A stretch of 64,000 nt of DNA from an uncultured Coriobacteriaceae bacterium (GTDB lineage Bacteria; Actinomycetota; Coriobacteriia; Coriobacteriales; Atopobiaceae), in NCBI GenBank assembly GCA_902795065.1, contig CADBJR010000015.1, positions 1 through 64,000 on the forward strand. The letters are read 5' to 3'. The notes below the pieces were generated by a model. The model saw nothing but the letters and a program-made list of their open reading frames with translations. It searched no databases and was not told the origin of the DNA. Shown piece after piece: positions 35,761-45,427 of the stretch (the stretch's first letter is position 1; each line of letters starts with the position of its first letter). Made by a program: the position numbers and the translations under genes.

Positions 35761-37854
35761 ATGGCAACCAGTAAGTACAAGCTCGAAAACCTTCGCAACA
35801 TCGGCATCATGGCGCACATCGATGCCGGTAAGACGACGACTACCGAGCGCATCCTCTACTACACCGGCAAGACCCACAAGATCGGCGAGGTCCACGACGG
35901 TGCAGCGACCATGGACTGGATGGTCCAGGAGCAGGAGCGCGGCGTGACCATCACGTCGGCCGCCACCACCTGCTTCTGGGGCGATCACGTCATCCAGATC
36001 ATCGACACCCCGGGCCACGTGGACTTCACGGCCGAGGTCGAGCGCTGCCTGCGCGTCCTCGACGGCGCCGTCGCCGTCTTCGATGCCGTCGCCGGCGTCC
36101 AGCCGCAGTCCGAGACCGTGTGGCGCCAGGCCACCAAGTACAACGTGCCCCGCATCGCGTTCATCAACAAGTACGACCGCATCGGCGCCGACTTCTTCCA
36201 CGCCATCGAGACCATGAAGGAGCGCCTCGGCTCCAACGCCGTCGCCGCCCAGGTCCCGATGGGCTCCGAGGCCTACTTCTGGGGTCTCATCGACCTCGTC
36301 ACCATGGAGGCGTGGGACTTCAAGGAAGACGCCAAGGGCATGATCTACCCCGAGAAGCTCGACAGCATCCCCGAGGAGTACGCCGACATCGCCGCCGAGA
36401 AGCGCGAGGAGCTCATCGACGCAGCCTCCAACTTCTCCGACGAGATCATGGAGCTCGCCCTGATGGAGGAGGAGATCCCCGTCGACCTGCTCAAGGCCGC
36501 CATCCGCAAGGGCGTCATCTTGGGCGAGATCAACCCCGTCTTCGTGGGCTCCGCCTACAAGAACAAGGGCATCCAGGAGCTGCTCGACGCCGTCGTCGAC
36601 TACCTGCCCAGCCCGCTCGACATCGCCGAGATCGACGGCGAGAACCTGCGCGGCGACGCCGAGGTGCGCCACGCCGACACCAAGGAGCCCTTCTCGGCGC
36701 TCGCCTTCAAGATCATGACCGACCCGTATGTGGGCAAGCTCACCTACATCCGCGTCTACTCCGGCCATGCCGATGCCGGCAGCTACGTCTACAACTCCGT
36801 CAAGGACAACCGCGAGCGCCTCGGCCGCATCCTCGAGATGAACGCCAACGACCGCGTCGACCGCGACGGCTGCTACGCCGGCGACATCGTCGCGTGCGTC
36901 GGCCTCAAGAACACCACCACGGGCGACACCCTCTGCGATGAGAAGCACCCGATCATCCTCGAGTCCATCAACTTCGCCGACCCGGTCATCGACGTCGCCG
37001 TCGAGCCCAAGACCAAGGCCGAGCAGGAGAAGATGAGCGTCGGCCTCGCCAAGCTTGCCGAGGAGGACCCCACGTTCCAGGTCCGCACCGACCACGAGAC
37101 CGGCCAGACCATCATCGCCGGCATGGGCGAGCTGCACCTCGAGATCATCGTCGACCGCCTGCGCCGCGAGTTCAAGGTCGAGTGCAACGTGGGCAAGCCC
37201 CAGGTCGCCTACCGCGAGACCGCCGGCAAGGCCGTCAAGCACGTCGAGGGCAAGTTCGTCCGCCAGTCCGGTGGCCGCGGCCAGTACGGCCATGCCGTCA
37301 TCGACGTCGAGCCCAACGAGCAGGGCAAGGGATACGAGTTCGAGAACGCCATCATCGGCGGCGTCATCCCCAAGGAGTACATCCCTGCCATCGACAAGGG
37401 CATCCAGGAGGCCCTGGAGAGCGGCGTCATCGCCGGCTACCCCGTGGTCGACATCAAGGTCAAGCTCATCGACGGCTCCTACCATGAGGTCGACTCCTCG
37501 GAGGCCGCCTTCAAGATCGCCGGCTCCATGGCCATCAAGGAGGCCCTGCGCAAGTCCGATCCCATCCTGCTCGAGCCGATGGAGGCCGTCGAGGTCGAGA
37601 CGCCCGAGCAGTACATGGGCGACGTGATGGGCAACCTCTCCAGCCGTCGAGGCAAGATCGAGGGCATGGAGGATCGCCGCGACACCAAGGTCATCAAGGC
37701 CAAGGTTCCCCTGGGCGAGATGTTCGGCTATGCGACCGACCTTCGCTCCCAGACCCAGGGCCGCGCCAGCTATACCATGCAGTTCGACTGCTACGAGGCA
37801 GTCCCCAAGGCAGTCCGTGACGAGATCGTCGCCAAGCACGGCGGACTCGCGTAA
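35761..37854 (+). CDS. fusA: Elongation factor G
   Basis: EF-G is the translocation GTPase. The 697-residue protein has [19 protein letters not shown] (G1), [20 protein letters not shown] (G3), [10 protein letters not shown] (G4), and complete domains III-V ending in [15 protein letters not shown]. It follows rpsG after 19 bases. Unlike many bacteria, no tuf follows; rpsJ comes next. Confidence 0.98.
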   Translation: MATSKYKLENLRNIGIMAHIDAGKTTTTERILYYTGKTHKIGEVHDGAATMDWMVQEQERGVTITSAATTCFWGDHVIQIIDTPGHVDFTAEVERCLRVLDGAVAVFDAVAGVQPQSETVWRQATKYNVPRIAFINKYDRIGADFFHAIETMKERLGSNAVAAQVPMGSEAYFWGLIDLVTMEAWDFKEDAKGMIYPEKLDSIPEEYADIAAEKREELIDAASNFSDEIMELALMEEEIPVDLLKAAIRKGVILGEINPVFVGSAYKNKGIQELLDAVVDYLPSPLDIAEIDGENLRGDAEVRHADTKEPFSALAFKIMTDPYVGKLTYIRVYSGHADAGSYVYNSVKDNRERLGRILEMNANDRVDRDGCYAGDIVACVGLKNTTTGDTLCDEKHPIILESINFADPVIDVAVEPKTKAEQEKMSVGLAKLAEEDPTFQVRTDHETGQTIIAGMGELHLEIIVDRLRREFKVECNVGKPQVAYRETAGKAVKHVEGKFVRQSGGRGQYGHAVIDVEPNEQGKGYEFENAIIGGVIPKEYIPAIDKGIQEALESGVIAGYPVVDIKVKLIDGSYHEVDSSEAAFKIAGSMAIKEALRKSDPILLEPMEAVEVETPEQYMGDVMGNLSSRRGKIEGMEDRRDTKVIKAKVPLGEMFGYATDLRSQTQGRASYTMQFDCYEAVPKAVRDEIVAKHGGLA

Positions 37855-37903
37855 GTTTGTAGCCCAATGCGTGGAGACACGCACGTACATGGAGGTTATG
37901 AAA

Positions 37904-38212
37904 GTGTCTAACCAGAAGATCAGGATCCGTCTCAAGGGCTACGACCACGAGGTCGTCGACCAGTCCTCGAAGCTCATCGTCGACACCGCCCTCAAGACCG
38001 GCGCCCGTGTTTCCGGCCCCATCCCCCTGCCCACCGAGCGCAACCTCTACACGGTCATCCGCTCGCCGCACAAGTACAAGGATTCCCGCGAGGAGTTCGA
38101 GATGCGCACCCACAAGCGCCTCATCGACATCCTCGATCCCTCCAGCAGCACCGTCGACTCGCTCATGCGCCTCGACCTCCCCGCTGGCGTCGACATCGAG
38201 ATCAAGCTCTAA
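37904..38212 (+). CDS. rpsJ: 30S ribosomal protein S10
   Basis: S10 (NusE) is part of the 30S head and binds NusB/NusG in antitermination. The 102 residues start at GTG 37904 ([16 protein letters not shown]), placed 8 bases after GGAGGT; the ATG at 37899 is too close to that site. [19 protein letters not shown] and the C-terminus [13 protein letters not shown] are typical. It ends the str unit and is followed by a strong terminator, cut off from the rest of the S10 operon. Confidence 0.96.
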   Translation: MSNQKIRIRLKGYDHEVVDQSSKLIVDTALKTGARVSGPIPLPTERNLYTVIRSPHKYKDSREEFEMRTHKRLIDILDPSSSTVDSLMRLDLPAGVDIEIKL

Positions 38213-38237
38213 GCGAACCTTGCCAACAGGTTGAAGC

Positions 38238-38271
38238 ACGCCCCTGGCCCCACGGGCCGGGGGCGTTTTTG
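38238..38271 (+). terminator. Terminator after rpsJ
   Basis: Long stem ACGCCCCTGGCCC with GGGCCGGGGGCGT (one G-U), 3-base loop, then TTTTT. Confidence 0.92.
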
Positions 38272-38287
38272 CGTTTGCGGGGACGCC

Positions 38288-38887
38288 CTACCAGCTCACG
38301 AGCTCCCAGAGGGAGAACAGGTAGCCCTCATCGAGGGTGATGCCCCCCTCGCGGACGGACGGCTCGACCACGAGGATCTCGAGCGCCTCGCCCTCGGTCA
38401 CCTGGGCCACCGAGACGTAGTACATGTTGGGCCTGTCGTACTCGTCGTTGAAGCGGTACCAACCCCACAGGATCTCGTGCCCGCCGATCTCGGCTCGCTG
38501 GATGTCGCTCGCCTCGACCTGCGTGTAGCGGCTGCCGAAGAGGTGGTTGCCCACGATGTAGTCGGGGTCGAGCTGGTATTCCATGTACTTCACGGCATCG
38601 TCCGACGTGTAGGCGATGTCGATGCTGCCGCGCGCCCACAGGCCGCCGATGCGCTCCAGGGCGAGGCTGCCGTCGTCGGGGTCCGGCTCGTACTTCACGG
38701 TCTCGAGCCAGTCGGGGAGGCCCACCGTCACCTGCGGTGCCGCCTCGTCCTTCCATGGGATGACGGTGACCGAGTCCTGCGTCGCCAGGTCCACCGTGAC
38801 CGCGTTGGGCGACATGCCGTCGCCGAAGCATCCCGAGAGGACGAGCGCGAGCAGCGCGGCGAATACGGACGTGAGGTGCTTGCGCAT
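38288..38887 (-). CDS. Lipoprotein of unknown function
   Basis: A 199-residue predicted lipoprotein. It begins MRKHLTSVFAALLALVLSGC with the lipid-attachment cysteine at residue 20. The mature part is acidic and rich in aromatic residues (ILWGWYRFNDEYDRPNMYYV), with no family I recognise. The start ATG at 38887 is supported by AAGGAG; the frame is open upstream. It lies on the opposite strand between rpsJ and rplC and thus splits the usual S10 operon. Confidence 0.75.
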   Translation of the reverse strand: MRKHLTSVFAALLALVLSGCFGDGMSPNAVTVDLATQDSVTVIPWKDEAAPQVTVGLPDWLETVKYEPDPDDGSLALERIGGLWARGSIDIAYTSDDAVKYMEYQLDPDYIVGNHLFGSRYTQVEASDIQRAEIGGHEILWGWYRFNDEYDRPNMYYVSVAQVTEGEALEILVVEPSVREGGITLDEGYLFSLWELVSW

Positions 38888-39173
38888 GGCGGCTCCTTGG
38901 CGTGGCGGGCGAACACCTGCTAGTGTACGCCAAACGGATGCGCCGCGACGCTCTCGGGCACCGCGTCCGCACCCCGCGAAACCCCACCAAAAACGCAAAA
39001 AAACACGAGGATACGCGCGGTCACGTGTGTTAAAGTAGTAAAGCTGCTCGCTTTATGCGGGTCGTCCAGCTATGCCGCAGGCAAGCAGCACTTCTGACGG
39101 ATGTGGTCCGCTGGGGGCGCGCGATAAGGGATCGCACGTAAAGGCCCATGACCACCAAGGGAAAGGACCAGAA
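38888..39173 (+). promoter_or_regulatory. Upstream region and leader of the rplC operon
   Basis: 286 bases without a gene. A -10-like TAAAGT at 39031-39036 (the same hexamer as in the str promoter) lies in an AT-rich patch, but the -35 is weak. That would give an untranslated leader of about 130 bases, which could carry ribosomal-protein feedback control. I cannot assign a known leader structure. Confidence 0.4.
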
Positions 39174-39794
39174 ATGGTCAACACTATTCTCGGCCGCAAG
39201 CTGGGGATGACGCAGGTCTGGGACGAGGACGACAACGTCGTGCCCGTCACCGTCATCCAGGCTGGCCCCTGCACGATCTCGCAGGTGAAGACCAAGGCGA
39301 CCGACGGCTACGAGGCCGTCCAGATCGGTTTTGGTGAGATCAAGCCCAAGCGTGTCAACAAGCCTCTTGCGGGCCACTTCAAGGCCCAGGGCGTCGAGCC
39401 TATGCGCTATCTGCGCGAGGTCCGCGTCGAGGACGCCAGCGAGTACAAGACGGGCGACCAGGTCACCGTCGAGATCTTCGCCGACTCCAAGGCCGTCGAC
39501 GTCACCGGCACCTCCAAGGGCAAGGGCTTCCAGGGCACCATCAAGCGCTGGAACTTCCACCGCGGCCCCATGACGCACGGTTCCCGCAACCAGCGTCGCC
39601 CGGGTTCCATCGGCCAGTGCGCCTATCCCGCCCGCGTCCGCAAGGGCCTCCACATGGCCGGACACATGGGCAACGAGCGCGTGACCGTCAAGAACCTCAA
39701 GCTCGTGCGCGTCGACGCCGAGCAGAACCTCCTGCTCGTCAAGGGCGCCGTCCCCGGCGGCAAGAACGCCCTCGTCCAGGTCCGTATGGCTTAA
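39174..39794 (+). CDS. rplC: 50S ribosomal protein L3
   Basis: L3 is an early assembly protein of the large subunit near the peptidyl-transferase centre. The 206-residue protein begins [16 protein letters not shown] and has the loop [23 protein letters not shown] 39174 follows GGGAAAGGACCAGAA. It heads a run of twelve ribosomal protein genes. Confidence 0.97.
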   Translation: MVNTILGRKLGMTQVWDEDDNVVPVTVIQAGPCTISQVKTKATDGYEAVQIGFGEIKPKRVNKPLAGHFKAQGVEPMRYLREVRVEDASEYKTGDQVTVEIFADSKAVDVTGTSKGKGFQGTIKRWNFHRGPMTHGSRNQRRPGSIGQCAYPARVRKGLHMAGHMGNERVTVKNLKLVRVDAEQNLLLVKGAVPGGKNALVQVRMA

Positions 39795-39807
39795 GGAGGG
39801 CACAGAA

Positions 39808-40434
39808 ATGGCACAGTACGAGATCAAGAAGACCGACGGCACCGCAGCCGGCACCGCCGAGCTCGCCGACGCCGTCTACGGCATCGAGCCGAACATCCCC
39901 GTCATCCACCAGGTCATCGTCTGCCAGGACGCTTGCCTGCGTCAGGGCACCCATGCAACCAAGAACCGCCACGACGTCTCCGGCGGCGGCAAGAAGCCCT
40001 ATCGCCAGAAGGGCACCGGCCGTGCCCGCCAGGGCTCCACGCGTGCCGGCCAGTGGAAGGGCGGCGGCGTCATCTTCGGGCCCATGCCCCACAGCCACGC
40101 CAAGCGCATCAACAACAAGATGGTGAAGCTCGCCATGCGCTCCGTGCTTTCCGGCAAGGTCGCCGACGAGGAGCTCTACCTCCTCGATACCCTCGAGTTC
40201 GACGAGCCGTCCACCAAGGCGGCCAAGGCCGTCCTCGATGCCCTCGGCATCAACGGCAAGCGCGTCACCCTCGTGGTTCCGGATGACGACATCGTCACCT
40301 ACCTGTCGTTCCGCAACCTCCCGAAGGTTTCCATCTTCGGCGTCTCCGAGGTCAACGCCCGCTTCCTCATCGACAACGGCGCGCTCCTCATGACCGCCGA
40401 CGTCGCCAAGCAGCTCGAGGAGGTGCTCGCATAA
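39808..40434 (+). CDS. rplD: 50S ribosomal protein L4
   Basis: L4 lines the exit tunnel; in some bacteria it represses the S10 operon. The 208 residues include the tunnel loop [20 protein letters not shown] followed by [15 protein letters not shown]. The TAA stop overlaps the ATG of rplW by one base. Confidence 0.97.
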   Translation: MAQYEIKKTDGTAAGTAELADAVYGIEPNIPVIHQVIVCQDACLRQGTHATKNRHDVSGGGKKPYRQKGTGRARQGSTRAGQWKGGGVIFGPMPHSHAKRINNKMVKLAMRSVLSGKVADEELYLLDTLEFDEPSTKAAKAVLDALGINGKRVTLVVPDDDIVTYLSFRNLPKVSIFGVSEVNARFLIDNGALLMTADVAKQLEEVLA

Positions 40435-40739
40435 TGAACTCCGCCTACAACGTCATCATCCGCCCGATCGTCTCCGAGCGTTCCTATGACCTCATGGAGC
40501 AGGGCAAGTACACGTTCGAGGTCGCCAAGACCGCCGGCAAGGAGGAGATCGCCGAGGCCGTCGAGAAGCTCTTCGGCGTCCACGTCGTCAAGGTCAACAC
40601 CATGCAGGTCAAGGGCAAGCACAAGCGCGTCCGCTACCAGACCATGGGCATGACCCGCTCCTGGAAGAAGGCCATCGTCACCCTCAAGGCTGGCGAGACC
40701 ATCGAGATCTTCGGCAACCAGCAGGTGGCCGCAGAGTAA
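40434..40739 (+). CDS. rplW: 50S ribosomal protein L23
   Basis: L23 sits at the tunnel exit and docks trigger factor and SRP. The 101-residue protein has IIRPIVSERSYDLMEQGKYT and VNTMQVKGKHKRVR. Its start overlaps the rplD stop (TAATG). 141 bases separate it from rplB, a wider gap than elsewhere in the operon; CCGCGC/GCGCGG can form a short hairpin there (40782-40804). Confidence 0.96.
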   Translation: MNSAYNVIIRPIVSERSYDLMEQGKYTFEVAKTAGKEEIAEAVEKLFGVHVVKVNTMQVKGKHKRVRYQTMGMTRSWKKAIVTLKAGETIEIFGNQQVAAE

Positions 40740-40880
40740 GGCAATCCGCCCGCGCCTCAGAAACGGGGCCGGGCTTCCATGCCGCGCAGTATGGATACGC
40801 GCGGTACCGTGGTAGGTCCGGTGTCGTCTCGCCACACCTTCGAGCGGGACGGCCAACGGAAAACAGAAGGGATTTGAGTT

Positions 40881-41726
40881 ATGGCAGTTAAGCACCTCAA
40901 GCCAACGAGCCCCGGCCGTCGTTGGCAGACGGTCTCCGACTTCGCGGAGATCACCACGGACAAGCCCGAGAAGTCGCTTCTCGAGCCCCTGCCCAAGAAG
41001 GCTGGCCGCAACAACAACGGTCGCATCACCACCCGTCACCAGGGCGGCGGCCACAAGCGTCAGTACCGCAAGATCGACTTCAAGCGCACCCATGACGACG
41101 TTCCGGCCAAGGTCGCGACCATCGAGTACGACCCCAACCGCAGCGCCCGCATCGCGCTCCTCACCTATGCCGACGGCTTCAAGGCCTACATCCTCGCTCC
41201 CGAGGGCCTGAAGGTCGGCAACACCGTCGTGTCCGGCACCAAGGGCATCGACATCAAGCCCGGCAACGCCATGCCGCTCTCCGAGATCCCCGTCGGCACG
41301 CTCGTGCATGCCGTCGAGTTCCAGCCTGGCAAGGGCGCCGCTCTCGCCCGCTCCGCCGGCACCTCCGTGCAGCTCATGGGCAAGGACAACGGCTACGCCG
41401 TCCTGCGCCTCCCGAGCTCCGAGCTCCGTCGTGTCCTGCTCACCTGCCGCGCCACGATCGGCGAGGTCGGCAATGCCGATCACTCCAACATCGTCATCGG
41501 CAAGGCCGGCCGCAGCCGCTGGGCCGGCGTCCGTCCCACCGTCCGCGGTACGGTCATGAACCCGGTCGACCACCCGCATGGTGGTGGCGAGGGCAAGAAC
41601 CACACCTCCGGCCGTCCTTCCGTCACCCCGTGGGGCATCCCGACCAAGGGCAAGAAGACCCGCGATCCCAAGAAGGCGTCCAACCGTCTCATCATCCGTC
41701 GTCGTAAGACCAAGACGTCCAAGTAG
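40881..41726 (+). CDS. rplB: 50S ribosomal protein L2
   Basis: L2 is a primary rRNA-binding protein near the peptidyl-transferase centre. The 281-residue protein has the conserved [12 protein letters not shown], the [19 protein letters not shown] segment, and [14 protein letters not shown] with the functionally important histidine. GAAGGGATTTGAGTT precedes the ATG. Confidence 0.98.
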   Translation: MAVKHLKPTSPGRRWQTVSDFAEITTDKPEKSLLEPLPKKAGRNNNGRITTRHQGGGHKRQYRKIDFKRTHDDVPAKVATIEYDPNRSARIALLTYADGFKAYILAPEGLKVGNTVVSGTKGIDIKPGNAMPLSEIPVGTLVHAVEFQPGKGAALARSAGTSVQLMGKDNGYAVLRLPSSELRRVLLTCRATIGEVGNADHSNIVIGKAGRSRWAGVRPTVRGTVMNPVDHPHGGGEGKNHTSGRPSVTPWGIPTKGKKTRDPKKASNRLIIRRRKTKTSK

Positions 41727-41749
41727 TCGACACGAGTAGGAGATAAAGA

Positions 41750-42010
41750 ATGAGCAGAAGTCTCAAGAAGGGCCCGTTTGTGGAGACTCGCCTCCTCGCG
41801 CGTGTCACCGCTCAGAACGAGGCAGGCACCAAGGAGGTCATCAAGACCTGGTCGCGCTCCTCGACCATCTATCCCGAGATGGTCGGCCACACCATCGCCG
41901 TCCACGACGGCCGCAAGCATGTCCCCGTTTACGTCACCGAGTCCATGGTCGGTCACAAGCTGGGCGAGTTCTCGCCCACCCGTACCTTCCGCGGCCACAA
42001 GGCAAAGTAG
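41750..42010 (+). CDS. rpsS: 30S ribosomal protein S19
   Basis: S19 binds the 16S head. The 86 residues begin [19 protein letters not shown], with [20 protein letters not shown] and [10 protein letters not shown] at the end. It is 14 bases before rplV. Confidence 0.97.
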   Translation: MSRSLKKGPFVETRLLARVTAQNEAGTKEVIKTWSRSSTIYPEMVGHTIAVHDGRKHVPVYVTESMVGHKLGEFSPTRTFRGHKAK

Positions 42011-42024
42011 GGAGGTAGAACCGC

Positions 42025-42372
42025 ATGGCAAACACCGAGGTCAAGGCCACTGCCAAGTACGTGCGCGTCGCTCCGCGCAAGGCCCGCATGGTCGTTGACA
42101 TGATCCGCAACAAGTCGGTTGCCCAGGCTCTCGAGATCCTGCAGTTCAGCAACCGCGCCGTCGCCGTCGACGTGGCGAAGGTCGTCCGCTCCGCCGCCGC
42201 CAACGCCGAGAACAACAACGGCCTCCGCGGCGAGAATCTCGTCATCAAGGCTTGCTTCGTCGACGAGGGTCCCACGCTGAAGCGCATCCGTCCGCGCGCC
42301 AAGGGCTCTGCCAGCCGCATCAACAAGCGCATGAGCCACATCACCGTCGTCGTCGCACCGAAGGAGGCGTAA
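42025..42372 (+). CDS. rplV: 50S ribosomal protein L22
   Basis: L22 lines the exit tunnel. The 115-residue protein has [20 protein letters not shown] and the tunnel hairpin around [17 protein letters not shown]. It precedes rpsC by six bases. Confidence 0.97.
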   Translation: MANTEVKATAKYVRVAPRKARMVVDMIRNKSVAQALEILQFSNRAVAVDVAKVVRSAAANAENNNGLRGENLVIKACFVDEGPTLKRIRPRAKGSASRINKRMSHITVVVAPKEA

Positions 42373-42378
42373 AGAGTC

Positions 42379-43092
42379 ATGGGCCAGAAGGTTCATCCTA
42401 CCGGTTTCCGTCTCGGCACCACCGAGAATTGGCGTTCCCGCTGGTACGCCGACAAGAAGAAGTATGCTCAGGCCGTCGGCTCCGACCTTGCCATCCGCAA
42501 GTTCCTCGAGAAGCGCCTCAGCAACGCCGCTCTCTCCCGCGTGGAGATCGAGCGTGCCGGTGACAAGGTCACCGTCACCATCTACACCGCTCGTCCCGGC
42601 GTCGTGATCGGCAAGAAGGGCGCCGAGATCGACACCCTCCGCTCCGACCTCGAGAAGGTCGCCGGTGCCGAGAAGGGCATGGTCGCCGTGGACGTCATCG
42701 AGGTCAAGCGCCCCGAGCTCGACGCCACGCTCGTCGCCCAGTCCATCGCCGACCAGCTCGAGGGCCGCATCGCTTTCCGTCGCGCGATGCGCAAGGCTGT
42801 CCAGACCGCTCGCAAGTCCGGTGCCAAGGGCATCCGTATCCAGTGCTCCGGCCGCCTGAACGGCGCCGAGATGGGTCGTCGCGAGTGGTACCGCGAGGGT
42901 CGCGTGCCCCTGCACACCCTCCGCGCTGTCATCGATTACGGCGAGGCCGTCGCCTCCACCACCATGGGCGCCTGCGGCGTCAAGGTGTGGATCTACCACG
43001 GCGAAAAGCTCCCCGGCCAGGCTGCTCCCAAGCCCGCGCTCGAGGGCTCCGCTCGTCCCCGCCGTCCGCGTAACGAGAGGAGGGGCCGCTAA
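42379..43092 (+). CDS. rpsC: 30S ribosomal protein S3
   Basis: S3 forms part of the mRNA entry site. The 237 residues begin [20 protein letters not shown]. The KH domain motif is [20 protein letters not shown]. The TAA stop overlaps the rplP ATG by one base. Confidence 0.97.
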   Translation: MGQKVHPTGFRLGTTENWRSRWYADKKKYAQAVGSDLAIRKFLEKRLSNAALSRVEIERAGDKVTVTIYTARPGVVIGKKGAEIDTLRSDLEKVAGAEKGMVAVDVIEVKRPELDATLVAQSIADQLEGRIAFRRAMRKAVQTARKSGAKGIRIQCSGRLNGAEMGRREWYREGRVPLHTLRAVIDYGEAVASTTMGACGVKVWIYHGEKLPGQAAPKPALEGSARPRRPRNERRGR

Positions 43093-43517
43093 TGCTCGCA
43101 CCTAAGCGCGTTCTTCACCGTAAGGTCCAGCGCGGTTCCATGAAGGGCCAGGCCAAGGGCAACACCGAGCTGCATCGCGGCAGCTACGGCATCCAGGCTC
43201 TCGAGGCCCATTGGATCACCAACCGCCAGATCGAGGCCTGCCGTGTCGCCATGACCCGTTACATGAAGCGTGGCGGCAAGGTCTGGATCACCATCTTCCC
43301 GGACAAGCCCATCACCAAGAAGCCGGCTGAGACCCGCATGGGCTCCGGCAAGGGCAACCCCGAGGAGTGGGTGGCCGTCGTCAAGCCCGGCCGCATCATG
43401 TTCGAGATCGATGGCGTGTCCGATGAGGTTGCCCGCGAGGCTCTCCGCCTTGCCCAGCACAAGCTTCCCATCAGGACCAAGATCGTCTCCCGCGCCGATC
43501 AGGACGGGGAGGAGTAA
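43092..43517 (+). CDS. rplP: 50S ribosomal protein L16
   Basis: L16 helps position tRNA at the A site. The 141-residue protein has [39 protein letters not shown] and [20 protein letters not shown]. It starts within the rpsC stop and is three bases ahead of rpmC. Confidence 0.97.
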   Translation: MLAPKRVLHRKVQRGSMKGQAKGNTELHRGSYGIQALEAHWITNRQIEACRVAMTRYMKRGGKVWITIFPDKPITKKPAETRMGSGKGNPEEWVAVVKPGRIMFEIDGVSDEVAREALRLAQHKLPIRTKIVSRADQDGEE

Positions 43518-43520
43518 ACC

Positions 43521-43736
43521 ATGAAGTATGCCGAAATCGCCAAGCTCACCGATGCTGAGCTTGCCAAGAAGCTGGAGGAGGGCCGTGCTGAGCTCTTCAA
43601 CCTCCGCTTCCAGATGGCCACGAGCCAGCTCGACAACACTGCCCGCGTGAAGATCGTCAAGCGCGACATCGCACGCGTCCAGACCGAGATGCGTACCCGT
43701 CAGATCGCAGCGGACAACGCCGCTGCCAATGAGTAG
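43521..43736 (+). CDS. rpmC: 50S ribosomal protein L29
   Basis: A small helical-hairpin protein at the tunnel exit. The 71 residues include ELFNLRFQMATSQLDNTARV, the family signature. It lies between rplP and rpsQ. Confidence 0.96.
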   Translation: MKYAEIAKLTDAELAKKLEEGRAELFNLRFQMATSQLDNTARVKIVKRDIARVQTEMRTRQIAADNAAANE

Positions 43737-43753
43737 AGCCAGGAGTGTAAGAC

Positions 43754-44020
43754 ATGGCTGATACCGAGACCAGGAACGCTCGCAAGGTCCGCACCGGCGT
43801 CGTCGCGTCCCTCTCCGGCGACAAGACGATCACGGTCAAGATCACCTATCGCAAGCGTCATCCCAAGTACAGCAAGATGATGACCATCCACAAGAAGCTC
43901 CATGTCCACGACGAGAAGAACGAGGCCGGCCTCGGCGACACCGTCAAGGTTATGGAGACCCGTCCGCTTTCGAAGACCAAGCGTTGGCGCCTGGTCGAGA
44001 TCATCGAGCGCGCTAAGTAA
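43754..44020 (+). CDS. rpsQ: 30S ribosomal protein S17
   Basis: S17 binds 16S rRNA early in assembly. The 88-residue protein has [20 protein letters not shown], the [20 protein letters not shown] region, and [30 protein letters not shown] precedes the ATG. Confidence 0.97.
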   Translation: MADTETRNARKVRTGVVASLSGDKTITVKITYRKRHPKYSKMMTIHKKLHVHDEKNEAGLGDTVKVMETRPLSKTKRWRLVEIIERAK

Positions 44021-44034
44021 AGGAGGGTTGTCCC

Positions 44035-44403
44035 ATGATTCAGATGGAGACCATGCTCAATGTGGCCGACAACAGCGGCGCAAAGCGCGTGAAGTGCATC
44101 AAGGTCATCGGCGGCTCCAAGCGCCGTTACGCAGGCCTCGGCGACGTGATCATCTGCGCCGTCCAGGAGGCAACGCCCAATTCCGCCGTCAAGAAGGGCG
44201 ACATCGTGCGCTGCGTCATCGTCCGCACCGCCAAGGAGACCCGCCGCAAGGACGGCAGCTACATCAAGTTCGACCAGAACGCCGCCGTTCTGGTGAACAA
44301 GGATGGCGAGCCCCGCGGCACCCGTATCTTCGGGCCCGTCGCTCGCGAGCTGCGCGACCGCAGGTACATGAAGATCGTCTCGCTTGCGCCCGAGACGCTG
44401 TAG
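44035..44403 (+). CDS. rplN: 50S ribosomal protein L14
   Basis: L14 lies at the subunit interface. The 122 residues begin [19 protein letters not shown], with the conserved [20 protein letters not shown] end. AAAGGAGGGTTGTCCC precedes the ATG. Confidence 0.97.
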   Translation: MIQMETMLNVADNSGAKRVKCIKVIGGSKRRYAGLGDVIICAVQEATPNSAVKKGDIVRCVIVRTAKETRRKDGSYIKFDQNAAVLVNKDGEPRGTRIFGPVARELRDRRYMKIVSLAPETL

Positions 44404-44417
44404 GAGGAGACGATACT

Positions 44418-44732
44418 ATGCCTAAGATGAACGTCAAGAAGGGCGATACCGTCGAGGTTATCTCCGGCAAGGACAAGGGCAAGCAGGGCCTCGTGCTCCG
44501 CACCTATCCCGAGGAGGGCAAGGTTCTCGTCGAGGGCGTTGCCATCGTCAAGAAGGCCACGCGTCCGAACCAGATGAACCAGCAGGGCGGCATCGTCGAC
44601 AAGCCCGCCAAGATCGACGTCTCGAACGTCATGCTCGTGTGCCCCACGTGCGGCAAGGCCACCCGCGTCGGCCACAGCGGCACCGGCGTCGACAAGAAGC
44701 GCGTCTGCAAGAAGTGCGGCGCCGAGTTCTGA
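44418..44732 (+). CDS. rplX: 50S ribosomal protein L24
   Basis: L24 starts large-subunit assembly. The 104-residue protein has a KOW motif ([18 protein letters not shown]) and a C-terminal zinc-like [16 protein letters not shown]...CKKCGAEF. It ends with a rare TGA. In most bacteria rplE, rpsN and rpsH follow; here a terminator and palindromic repeats come instead. Confidence 0.96.
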   Translation: MPKMNVKKGDTVEVISGKDKGKQGLVLRTYPEEGKVLVEGVAIVKKATRPNQMNQQGGIVDKPAKIDVSNVMLVCPTCGKATRVGHSGTGVDKKRVCKKCGAEF

Positions 44733-44756
44733 TCCGGCCCCACAAGATGCATGCTG

Positions 44757-44790
44757 AACCGGCCCCGCCCAGCGCGGGGCCGGTTGTTTG
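44757..44790 (+). terminator. Terminator of the rplC-rplX operon
   Basis: Perfect 12-bp stem AACCGGCCCCGC with GCGGGGCCGGTT, 5-base loop, then TGTTTGTATT. The right arm runs into the GTTGTTTGTA repeat. Confidence 0.8.
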
Positions 44791-44905
44791 TATTCCAGCG
44801 GCATAGGATTACAAACAACTGGCGGAAACAGGTGCATGCGGGCTTGATGCGCCAGTTGTTTGTACTTTTCCCCGCGATGGTGCCTTAAAAAGTACAAACA
44901 ACTGG
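44780..44905. repeat. Two palindromes of a GTTGTTTGTA repeat family
   Basis: Four copies of one short sequence form two inverted pairs. Pair one: 44780-44792 with 44810-44822 (one mismatch in 13). Pair two: CCAGTTGTTTGTACTTTT (44852-44869) with its exact complement at 44888-44905, an 18-base loop between. They fill the space behind rplX, where ribosomal gene order is interrupted. No transposase is near. Confidence 0.88.
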
Positions 44906-44999
44906 AAATCGCGCGATTCCAGCCTTTGGAAGGCGATGGGTGGCGGATTGCCTAGAATGATGCTGTCGGAAACCATCTGGGAACGGCCGAGGAGGACCC

Positions 45000-45419
45000 G
45001 TGGACATCGAGGAGCTGCTCGAGAAGCCCTATTGGGTGATCGATCTCCTTCCCAAGCAGGTGCCGGCGGATAGCCCGGGCCGCTTCTTCGCCGTGGAGCA
45101 GCACATCCTCGCGAGCCCGTGGAACGAGGTGCTGGCGGAGCGCAAGCTGTCGCTGCTGCTCAAGCTGTACTGCTACCACGACCTGCGGATCTCGTCCGAT
45201 TACGGCGAGACGTGGGTAGACGACCCCGACCCCGGGGAGCTGTCCAGCGCATTGGATTCCGAGCTGTACCTGCTGCTGCCCGATGAGGACGCCCTGATCA
45301 CCGCCGATCCGGGCGACATCTACATGACGCTCTACAACGCATCCGACGACCTGCTCGCCCTCGTGCGCCAGCTCGCGGCATCCGAGGGCCTGTTCGTATG
45401 GCAGCCTCCGCAGGGATAG
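45000..45419 (+). CDS. Uncharacterised acidic protein, 139 residues
   Basis: I do not recognise a family. The protein starts at GTG 45000, placed after GAGGAGG. It is acidic, with aromatic and Leu-rich stretches (LSLLLKLYCYHDLRISSDYG, ALDSELYLLLPDEDALI), no membrane span and no signal peptide. The composition suggests a small globular cytoplasmic protein. It is followed after eight bases by a TraX-family gene, with which it probably forms an operon. Confidence 0.65.
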   Translation: MDIEELLEKPYWVIDLLPKQVPADSPGRFFAVEQHILASPWNEVLAERKLSLLLKLYCYHDLRISSDYGETWVDDPDPGELSSALDSELYLLLPDEDALITADPGDIYMTLYNASDDLLALVRQLAASEGLFVWQPPQG

Positions 45420-45427
45420 GGGAGGAC

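Noticed and set aside
37854-38212. Missing tuf after fusA as a deletion
   Set aside because: tuf is present at 10311 behind a tRNA cluster, a known alternative location; nothing suggests loss at this site.
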